DNA of 7,701 nucleotides, taken from Synechococcus sp. HW_metabat.21. Its GTDB lineage: Bacteria > Cyanobacteriota > Cyanobacteriia > PCC-6307 > Cyanobiaceae. Below, piece after piece: positions 1 through 4,797 of the stretch. Position 1 is the stretch's first letter, and every line of letters begins with the position of its first letter. The DNA lies in contig JAAZUZ010000075.1 in assembly GCA_018623875.1 (NCBI GenBank), positions 1 through 7,701 on the forward strand, given 5' to 3'. The position numbers were made by a program, and so were the translations under genes. The notes beneath the pieces were generated by a model. The model had not been told where the DNA came from and did not search any database. It was given only the letters and a program-made list of their open reading frames with translations.

Positions 1-279
1 AGCCGCAGCCTCCACTTCTTCCTGGGCGCTTGGCCTGTTGTCGGGATCTGGTTCACCTCCATGGGCGTTAGCACCATGGCGTTCAACCTGAACGGCTTCA
101 ACTTCAATCAGTCGATCCTGGATTCCCAGGGTCGTGTGTTGAACACCTGGGCTGACGTGCTGAACCGCGCCAACCTCGGTATGGAAGTGATGCACGAGCG
201 CAACGCTCACAACTTCCCCCTCGACCTGGCTGCGTCCGAGACCACTCCTGTGGCTCTGACCGCTCCTGCGATCGGTTGA
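1..279 (+). CDS. psbA: Photosystem II D1 protein, C-terminal part (5' end outside window)
   Basis: D1 is the reaction-centre subunit of photosystem II in the thylakoid membrane; it binds P680, pheophytin, the QB quinone and the Mn4CaO5 cluster. The frame is open from base 1 and gives the last 92 residues. Aligned to standard D1 numbering, the first residue is Ser268, and His272, a ligand of the non-heme iron, is the fifth residue. The segment MHERNAHNFPLDLA carries the Mn/Ca ligands His332, Glu333, His337 and Asp342 and ends at Ala344, the C-terminal ligand exposed after cleavage by CtpA. A 15-residue extension (ASETTPVALTAPAIG) follows the cleavage site, giving a full-length protein of about 359 residues. 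The extension resembles that of marine Synechococcus D1. D1 isoform (D1:1 or D1:2) cannot be told because the diagnostic residue 130 is outside the window. Identification is certain. Confidence 0.98.
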   Translation, partial: SRSLHFFLGAWPVVGIWFTSMGVSTMAFNLNGFNFNQSILDSQGRVLNTWADVLNRANLGMEVMHERNAHNFPLDLAASETTPVALTAPAIG

Positions 280-289
280 TTTCAAGGAC

Positions 290-305
290 TGGCTGATTTC
301 AGCCA
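290..305 (+). repeat. Inverted repeat in psbA 3' UTR
   Basis: TGGCTGA and TCAGCCA are perfect 7-base arms separated by TT, starting 10 bases after the psbA stop codon and ending 8 bases before the terminator hairpin. As RNA it would form a compact hairpin of about 6 bp with a 4-base loop. It has no T-run of its own, so it is not a terminator by itself. It may stabilise the psbA transcript 3' end, which is inference. Confidence 0.6.
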
Positions 306-313
306 AACCTTGG

Positions 314-339
314 GCCCCCGCTTTGGCGGGGGCTTTTTT
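314..339 (+). terminator. Intrinsic terminator of psbA
   Basis: A perfect 8-bp GC-only stem (GCCCCCGC at 314-321, GCGGGGGC at 326-333) with the loop TTTG is followed immediately by six T residues (334-339). This is a strong Rho-independent terminator, 34 bases after the psbA stop codon. It should insulate the highly expressed psbA from the kinase gene that starts about 50 bases later. Confidence 0.95.
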
Positions 340-387
340 CTTGGCGTTCAAGGGTTTTGATGGGACTCCAACTGTCTTGGACTGCCG

Positions 388-1215
388 TTGTCTTTCGCTC
401 CAGCCCTGCCCCCCCTACGCATGGCCGTGGTCGGCCACGTCGAGTGGGTGGAATTTCTGGCGGTGGACCAACTGCCCCGTCCTGGAGCCATTGGGCATGC
501 CCTGCGGACCCTGCAGGAACCCGCCGGCGGTGGTGCTGTTGTTGCGGTGCAGATGGCACGGTTGCTCAAGCAGCCCGTCCAGTTCTTCACGGCCCTGGGC
601 CGCGATGCGGTTGGTGAAGCCTGCGTGAAGCGCCTCGAGCAATTGGGCCTTGAGGTTCACGTCGCCTGGAGGGAGGCCCCAACCCGGCGGGGGCTGAGCT
701 TGGTGGATGGCGAGGGGGACCGGGCAATCACCGTGATTGGTGAGCGGCTCAGCCCGACCCTTGAGGACCCCTTGCCTTGGGCAGCCCTTGCCGATTGCGA
801 TGGCCTCTTTGTCACGGCGGCCGATGCCCCTTTGTTGAAGGCCTGCCGTGCTGCTGCTGTGTTGGCAGCCACGCCGCGGGTTCGCCTGCCCGTGTTGCAG
901 GAGGCCGGGGTGGCCCTCGATGCCTTGATTGGCAGTGGCCTTGACCCAGGTGAGCGGGTGGATCCTGCGCAGTTGAACCCACCACCGCAGATGCTGATCC
1001 GCACCGAGGGGGCCGCGGGGGGGCTCAGTCTTCCGGGCGGACGCTATGCGGCGGCACCGCTTCCCGGGCCGATGGTGGAGAGCTACGGCTGTGGTGACAG
1101 CTTTGCGGCGGGCGTCGTCACGGGCTTGGCGGCCCGTTGGCCCCTGGCGCAGGCCATCGCCTTGGGGGGCCAGTGTGGTGCGGCTTGTGCGACGCGTTTC
1201 GGCCCCTATGGCTAG
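388..1215 (+). CDS. PfkB/ribokinase-family carbohydrate kinase, substrate unknown
   Basis: A 275-residue cytosolic kinase of the PfkB (ribokinase-like) fold, which phosphorylates a sugar, nucleoside or similar alcohol with ATP. The N-terminal strand AVVGHVEWVEFLAVD (about 12-26) and the motif-1 region PAGGGAVVAVQMARL followed by FFTALGRDAVG match the substrate-side lid and first signature. Motif 2 is SYGCGDSFAAGVVTG (about 233-247); Asp237 is the expected catalytic base and GCG the anion hole. The canonical motif-1 Asn after the diglycine is replaced by Val, so a standard ribose or fructose substrate should not be assumed. It is shorter than ribokinase (about 309 residues). The TTG at 388 has a weak GGA six bases upstream; ATG 421 (residue 12) is the alternative start. 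A stop lies in frame at 358-360. The family is clear, the substrate is not. Confidence 0.88.
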   Translation: MSFAPALPPLRMAVVGHVEWVEFLAVDQLPRPGAIGHALRTLQEPAGGGAVVAVQMARLLKQPVQFFTALGRDAVGEACVKRLEQLGLEVHVAWREAPTRRGLSLVDGEGDRAITVIGERLSPTLEDPLPWAALADCDGLFVTAADAPLLKACRAAAVLAATPRVRLPVLQEAGVALDALIGSGLDPGERVDPAQLNPPPQMLIRTEGAAGGLSLPGGRYAAAPLPGPMVESYGCGDSFAAGVVTGLAARWPLAQAIALGGQCGAACATRFGPYG

Positions 1216-1399
1216 TCAACTCGGACGCTTTGGTCTGCGGGTGCTCAGGGTGACCGCCAGTACGGCTTCGATCATCGAGTTGCTCCGCTCCGATTGGACC
1301 GGTGGTGTTTCGGCGGGTCTGGCTTGGCTGCTGTTCGTGCAGTTGGAGCGCCGTCTTCAAGCGGGCTCGACGGATGAACCCGAGGAGCCACTGAGCTGA
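1208..1399 (+). CDS. Small hypothetical protein, 63 aa
   Basis: The ATG lies inside the last codons of the kinase gene (ATGGCTAG, 8-bp overlap including the kinase TAG). There is no Shine-Dalgarno sequence, so translation would depend on coupling to the kinase. The product begins MASQLGRFGLRVLRV and contains a moderately hydrophobic stretch, GGVSAGLAWLLFVQL (32-46), flanked by Arg and acidic residues. This could be a short membrane-associated helix but is too short for a confident transmembrane call. The last 14 residues (LQAGSTDEPEEPLS) are low in complexity and overlap the 3' end of the opposite-strand SepF-like gene. I do not recognise a family. The amphipathic, protein-like composition and typical coupling arrangement favour a real gene, but a chance frame cannot be excluded. 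Confidence 0.5.
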   Translation: MASQLGRFGLRVLRVTASTASIIELLRSDWTGGVSAGLAWLLFVQLERRLQAGSTDEPEEPLS

Positions 1400-1650
1400 C
1401 TGACGCCGACCCCCGCCGGCGCGCAGAGGTAGGTCCCATCCCCCACCCGCTCCATGCGGCCATCGAGGGCGTGCACCGCACCCGCGACAAAATCCAAGAT
1501 CCGCTGGGATTCGCTCGGCTCCATCCCTTCGAGCTGCAGGACAACGCACTGCCGCTCTCGGACGGCCTCCACCGCATCACTGGCCTGCTCGAACTGCTGA
1601 CAGCGCAGCACCGTGACCTGCGGTAGCCAGATCCCAAATGGTGTCTGCAT
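1357..1650 (-). CDS. Short SepF-like (DUF552) protein, core domain only
   Basis: SepF is an FtsZ-binding cell-division protein that tethers the Z ring to the membrane. The segment from QVTVLRC to APAGVGVS, including RILDFVAGAVHALDG and MERVGDGTYLCAP, matches the SepF core that dimerises, polymerises and binds FtsZ. From ATG 1650 the protein has only 97 residues; TTG 1665 would give 102. It has no N-terminal amphipathic membrane-targeting helix and no linker, both usual in SepF proteins of about 150-190 residues. An in-frame stop at 1747-1749, with no other ATG, GTG or TTG before 1665, rules out a long N-terminus in this frame. The final 13 residues (QLSGSSGSSVEPA) are low-complexity and overlap the small plus-strand gene tail to tail. 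It is probably a paralogue of the main division SepF rather than the main one itself (inference). Domain call good; function uncertain. Confidence 0.82.
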   Translation of the reverse strand: MQTPFGIWLPQVTVLRCQQFEQASDAVEAVRERQCVVLQLEGMEPSESQRILDFVAGAVHALDGRMERVGDGTYLCAPAGVGVSQLSGSSGSSVEPA

Positions 1651-1742
1651 GGCCCGCTCGAGCAACGCTGCCCGTGTTCTGCCCCATGGGCGAGCCTCTG
1701 TCCAGTTGCAGGGGGCTGAAGCCGCGATTGTTGAAACGTGCG

Positions 1743-1758
1743 TGGATCAATCGATCCA
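1743..1758. promoter_or_regulatory. Perfect inverted repeat in the sepF-like/zupT divergent region
   Basis: TGGATC and GATCCA form 6-base perfect arms around AATC, lying 93 bases 5' of the sepF-like ATG and 57 bases 5' of the zupT start. Further small palindromes follow (GGCC-TTGT-GGCC at about 1767-1778, CGATCATCG at about 1783-1791). The position suits an operator for one or both divergent genes. It does not resemble the AT-rich Zur box pattern, so zinc control is not supported. I found no convincing -35/-10 pair. Confidence 0.35.
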
Positions 1759-1803
1759 TGTACCAATGGCCTTGTGGCCTGCGATCATCGAACCACCTTT
1801 GCC

Positions 1804-1808
1804 GAGGA
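1804..1808 (+). promoter_or_regulatory. Ribosome binding site for zupT
   Basis: GAGGA with a 7-base spacer to TTG 1816. This decides the start of zupT: upstream GTG codons at 1738 and 1774 would add an N-terminus unlike the family, whereas the TTG gives a protein of normal length. Confidence 0.7.
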
Positions 1809-1815
1809 TCGCGGC

Positions 1816-2613
1816 TTGCAAGCACTGGATCACCAGATACTGCTGGCCTTCCTCCTGACGCTCGGAGCAGGTCTCTCCACCGGCATCGGCAGTTGGCTTG
1901 GGGTGCTCAGTCGCCGTTTCAGCCCAGGCCTGCTGACCACCGCCTTGAGCTTCTCGGCCGGCGTGATGATCTTTGTGTCCTTCGTGGAGATCTTCCCGAA
2001 GGCGCGTCAGTCCCTGACCCCTGCTTTAGGGACCAGCACCGCGTATTTGGTCACGGTTCTTGCGTTTTTTGCGGGGATGCTGGCGTTGGCGCTGATCGAT
2101 CGGCTGCTGCCCTCCCATGAGCTGGCGATCTTGCCCTTGCGTGAAGGGTCGGATGCCTCGGCCCTGATGCGCACGGGCTTGTTCTCGGCCCTTGCGATCG
2201 CGATTCATAACTTCCCCGAGGGGCTCGCCACCTTTGTGGCGGCTCTCTCTGAGCCCCGGCTTGGCATCGGCATTGCCATCGCCATTGCCATCCACAACAT
2301 TCCTGAGGGGTTGGCGGTTTCAGCCCCGGTTTATTACGCGACCGGCAGCCGCAGCAAGGCCTTCTGGATTTCCTTTGCTTCTGGGTTGGCGGAACCGCTC
2401 GGAGCGCTCATCGGCTATCTCTTTCTACGCTCATTCCTCAACGACGTGGTCCTCGGTCTGGTCTTCGCCAGCGTCGCCGGAATCATGATCTACATCTGTT
2501 TTGACGAGCTGTTGCCGGCGGCGCAGCGCACCGGTGCGAAGCACCACCTGATGATGCTTGGCGTCACCGCCGGCATGTTGGTGATGAGCATCAGCTTGGT
2601 GATGCTCAGTTAA
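1816..2613 (+). CDS. zupT: ZIP-family divalent metal transporter, ZupT-like
   Basis: A membrane protein that imports divalent metals (zinc, possibly iron or manganese) into the cytosol. From TTG 1816 it has 265 residues, close to E. coli ZupT (257). It shows about eight hydrophobic segments. The metal-site motifs are HNFPEG (131-136) in helix 4 and HNIPEG (160-165) in helix 5, followed by LAEPLG (191-196), and a C-terminal helix ending in SLVMLS. The overall order matches ZupT: ATGSRSKAF aligns with the E. coli ATGSKR segment and AGIMIYICFDELLP with its C-terminal conserved block. The loop between helices 3 and 4 (about 98-118) has only one His, unlike the His-rich loops of many ZIP proteins. 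The stop is 8 bp before the DUF4336 gene, suggesting co-transcription. The family is certain; which metal is carried is not visible. Confidence 0.93.
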   Translation: MQALDHQILLAFLLTLGAGLSTGIGSWLGVLSRRFSPGLLTTALSFSAGVMIFVSFVEIFPKARQSLTPALGTSTAYLVTVLAFFAGMLALALIDRLLPSHELAILPLREGSDASALMRTGLFSALAIAIHNFPEGLATFVAALSEPRLGIGIAIAIAIHNIPEGLAVSAPVYYATGSRSKAFWISFASGLAEPLGALIGYLFLRSFLNDVVLGLVFASVAGIMIYICFDELLPAAQRTGAKHHLMMLGVTAGMLVMSISLVMLS

Positions 2614-2621
2614 CGCGCCCG

Positions 2622-3782
2622 ATGGTTGCCGCTTCTGATCAACGCTGGCCCTGGTGGCCGCTGCTGCCCCTCTATCCCTACGGACGCAGGCGCACCCTGG
2701 TGCGCGAACTCATCCCTGAGCAGCTCTGGAGCTTCGAGCAGCTGCAGGGTGTCTTCTATGTGGCGGTCCCCATCCGCATGACCGTGGTCCGGGTGCGGGG
2801 CGGCTTGATGCTCTATGCCCCCGTGGCGCCCACCACAGAAGTCCGCCAGGGGCTGAAGGCCCTCGAGGAGCGCTTTGGCCCGGTCAGGACGATTGTGTTG
2901 CCGACGGCTTCGGGGTTGGAACACAAGTTGCCAGTCCCGCCCATGGCTCGGGTCTTTCCCCAGGCGGACGTCTGGATCACTCCAGGTCAGTGGAGCTTTC
3001 CGATCAATTTGCCCCCGTCTTGGCTGGGCTTCCCTCGGGGACGGACCCGGGTCCTGCAGGAGCAGGGCTACCCCCATGCCGATGAGCTCCGCTGGTCATC
3101 CCTAGGCCCTCTCGATCTGGGCTTGGGTCGTTTCCAAGAATTTGCCTGTTTGCATCTGGCCAGCGGCTCATTGCTGCTGACCGATGCCTTGGTGGCCATC
3201 AATCCAACACCACCGCCCATCTTTGATCTCGACCCGACGCCCCTGTTGTTCCACGCCCGTGACAGCGGTGACCAGCCGCTCACGGATACCCCGGAATTCC
3301 GTCAGAAGGGTTGGGAGCGCTTGGCTCTTTTTGCTTCGTTTCTGCGGCCGGAGGCCCTTCAGGTCCCGCCCATTCCTGCCTTGTTGGCGAAGGCCTTCAA
3401 GCCGGGCTGTCGCTCGGCCCGCAGTTACTTCGGCTTGTTTCCCTTTCAGTGGCGCTCGAGTTCCCGCGACGCTTTTCTCGCGTTAAGCCAGCAGGGCGGA
3501 CCGCTGCTGGTGGCACCAGTGCTTGAGCGACTGGTTTTCCCGCGGGCTCGCCCGGTTGTGGTCCGTTGGCTGAAGGAGTTGGCCCACCTGCCGGAGGTGC
3601 GCTGGCTGGTGCCCGCCCACTACGACGCTCCGGTTCCCTGCTCCAATGACCAGATCGCCGCACTCGCCGAGGCGTTCGAGGCGCGCCAATGGGCTCCATC
3701 GGAGGGGAATTGGGATTACCTCGCCTCCATTGACCGGCTTTTGCTGAGCACCGGCGTGGTCCCCAGTGAGGAGTCCGTTTAA
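2622..3782 (+). CDS. DUF4336 domain protein (cyanobacteria/plastid family)
   Basis: A 386-residue soluble protein recognisable as the DUF4336 family, found in cyanobacteria and plants and without an established function. The N-terminal WPLLPLYPYGRRRTLVREL (about 12-30) and MTVVRVRGGLMLYAPVAPT (53-71) lead into TASGLEHK (95-102) and PQADVWITPGQWSFPINLP (113-131), the most typical block. The strand order resembles the start of a metallo-beta-lactamase-like fold, but the HxHxDH metal motif is absent; His101, His178, Asp188 and His333 are the candidates for any metal site. There is no signal peptide and no transmembrane helix. ATG 2622 has no clear ribosome binding site and lies 8 bp after zupT, so translation may be coupled to it. 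Its 3' end faces the DUF760 gene with 3 bp between stops. The family call is good; the role is unknown. Confidence 0.85.
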   Translation: MVAASDQRWPWWPLLPLYPYGRRRTLVRELIPEQLWSFEQLQGVFYVAVPIRMTVVRVRGGLMLYAPVAPTTEVRQGLKALEERFGPVRTIVLPTASGLEHKLPVPPMARVFPQADVWITPGQWSFPINLPPSWLGFPRGRTRVLQEQGYPHADELRWSSLGPLDLGLGRFQEFACLHLASGSLLLTDALVAINPTPPPIFDLDPTPLLFHARDSGDQPLTDTPEFRQKGWERLALFASFLRPEALQVPPIPALLAKAFKPGCRSARSYFGLFPFQWRSSSRDAFLALSQQGGPLLVAPVLERLVFPRARPVVVRWLKELAHLPEVRWLVPAHYDAPVPCSNDQIAALAEAFEARQWAPSEGNWDYLASIDRLLLSTGVVPSEESV

Positions 3783-3785
3783 GGC

Positions 3786-4133
3786 CTAGAGCCGGAGTTC
3801 GCCGGGGTCAGCATCGGCGCCGCCGTCGTCGAACAGGGTGGCTTCAAGCTCCATCCGCTGTTCCATTTGGCGCAGGAAATAGCCGGTCATCATTGCGGAA
3901 GCCAGCAGCCCCGCAAGGTGGTCGCGGCTTGCGGTGATTTTGACGTCGAATTGTTCGCCAGGGATCATCCCCAGCAAGCCTTGGACGTTGTGCCGAATGA
4001 TGTCCTGGATATCGCCGCTGGCCGAGCGAGCCACGCGTTGCAATACGTCCGGGGACTGTTCCTGCAGGTACTGAATCAGGGAGTTGCCGCTGATGGGTTC
4101 GCTGTCGCTGGTCAGGAACTCCGGGTTAAACAT
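3786..4133 (-). CDS. DUF760 domain protein (cyanobacteria/plastid family)
   Basis: A small soluble protein of 115 residues in the DUF760 family, conserved in cyanobacteria and plant plastids with no assigned biochemical activity. The diagnostic stretch is SLIQYLQEQSPDVLQRVA (18-35), then DIIRHNVQGLLGMIPGEQFD (44-63), ITASRDHLAGLLASAMMTGY (66-85) and FLRQMEQRMELE (86-97). It is mostly helical, with a short acidic tail (FDDGGADADPGE). ATG 4133 has a well-placed GGAG nine bases upstream, which fixes the start. The gene is 29 bp downstream of lepB on the same strand and is probably co-transcribed with it. It converges on the DUF4336 gene with only 3 bp between the stop codons. Family call confident; function unknown. 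Confidence 0.88.
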   Translation of the reverse strand: MFNPEFLTSDSEPISGNSLIQYLQEQSPDVLQRVARSASGDIQDIIRHNVQGLLGMIPGEQFDVKITASRDHLAGLLASAMMTGYFLRQMEQRMELEATLFDDGGADADPGELRL

Positions 4134-4142
4134 TCCGGCGTG

Positions 4143-4146
4143 CTCC
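4143..4146 (-). promoter_or_regulatory. Ribosome binding site for the DUF760 gene
   Basis: GGAG (reading the minus strand) with a 9-base spacer to ATG 4133, within the 29-bp gap after lepB. It shows that the DUF760 gene has its own initiation signal although it probably shares the lepB transcript. Confidence 0.65.
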
Positions 4147-4162
4147 GCGTCAGGTTTGCACC

Positions 4163-4765
4163 CTACCCCAGCTGATTGTCGGCCCCTTGGGCGGGGAACC
4201 GAATGAGGCCGGCACGGTTCAAGGGCCAGTAGCGGAGCACCGCCGTGCCGATCAAATCCTGCTCGGGCAGGGGGCCCCAGACGTGGGAATCAAGGCTGGC
4301 ATTGCGGTTGTCCCCCAAGACCAGCAGGTGGTGATCGGGAACGGTGACCGGTCCGAAGGCGTAGTCGATCGCTTCGCGGCGCCAGGGTTCAGAGACCGCC
4401 TTGCCATTGCGCAGCAGCATCCCGTCGCGCACCTCCACCACATCCCCGGCTTGGCCGATGACCCGTTTGATCAGGGCTGCTGTTGGGTCGTAGCCGGCCG
4501 CTACCAGTTGCTCCGGGGCGCGAAAGACAACGATGCTTCCCGTTGGGACGCCGGATCTGAGCTTCGGTCTGACCTTTTCCACGAGGATCCGGTCCTTGAG
4601 TTCCAGGGTTGGCAGCATCGAGCCCGAGGGAATCCAGCGCGGTTCCAGCACGGTCCAGCGCAGAACCAGGGCCAGGCCCAGCCAGACCAGGACGGACCTC
4701 CAACCCTTTGCGGCAGACCCAGGTGCTTGCGGCGGTGTCTCCATGCGTTGGGCTTGGGCCGTCAT
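4163..4765 (-). CDS. lepB: Type I signal peptidase
   Basis: A membrane-bound serine protease (S26 family) that cleaves signal peptides from exported and thylakoid-lumen proteins. From ATG 4765 it has 200 residues. A single N-terminal transmembrane helix (about 24-39, VLVWLGLALVLRW) anchors it. Ser49 in PSGSMLPTL is the nucleophile and Lys100 in LIKRVIGQAGD the general base. The box E motif is GDNRNASLDSHVWG (151-164), followed by a GTAVLRYWP strand. The length suits the compact bacterial/cyanobacterial type, without the large E. coli insert. The frame also opens at GTG 4774, but the only AGGA (4776-4779) is one base from that codon and ten bases from ATG 4765, so the ATG is preferred; ATG 4744 is a third option. 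The gene is divergent from menD with 32 bp between starts. Identification is certain. Confidence 0.96.
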   Translation of the reverse strand: MTAQAQRMETPPQAPGSAAKGWRSVLVWLGLALVLRWTVLEPRWIPSGSMLPTLELKDRILVEKVRPKLRSGVPTGSIVVFRAPEQLVAAGYDPTAALIKRVIGQAGDVVEVRDGMLLRNGKAVSEPWRREAIDYAFGPVTVPDHHLLVLGDNRNASLDSHVWGPLPEQDLIGTAVLRYWPLNRAGLIRFPAQGADNQLG

Positions 4766-4775
4766 GATCGCCACA

Positions 4776-4779
4776 TCCT
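4776..4779 (-). promoter_or_regulatory. Likely ribosome binding site for lepB
   Basis: AGGA on the minus strand, ten bases before ATG 4765. It sits inside the 32-bp gap shared with menD and overlaps the alternative GTG 4774 region, so it argues for the ATG. Confidence 0.5.
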
Positions 4780-4797
4780 GATCAACGGCCCGCTGCG

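Noticed and set aside
1272..1766. 164-codon minus-strand open frame over the sepF-like gene
   Set aside because: It is a different frame of the same strand as the SepF-like gene, whose core motifs are clear. The translation is Arg/Ser/Pro-rich without motifs.
1577..1825. Minus-strand frame upstream of the sepF-like gene, considered as a frameshifted N-terminus
   Set aside because: Its translation does not resemble a SepF membrane helix or linker, and it overlaps the zupT start region. Nothing indicates a frameshift.
2194..2201. GCGATCGC, the HIP1 palindrome common in some cyanobacteria
   Set aside because: A single occurrence inside zupT codons, explainable by chance in GC-rich DNA; not evidence of HIP1 enrichment.
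2622..3782. Metallo-beta-lactamase enzyme call for the DUF4336 protein
   Set aside because: The fold order is suggestive, but the HxHxDH metal motif is absent, so no hydrolase activity can be claimed.
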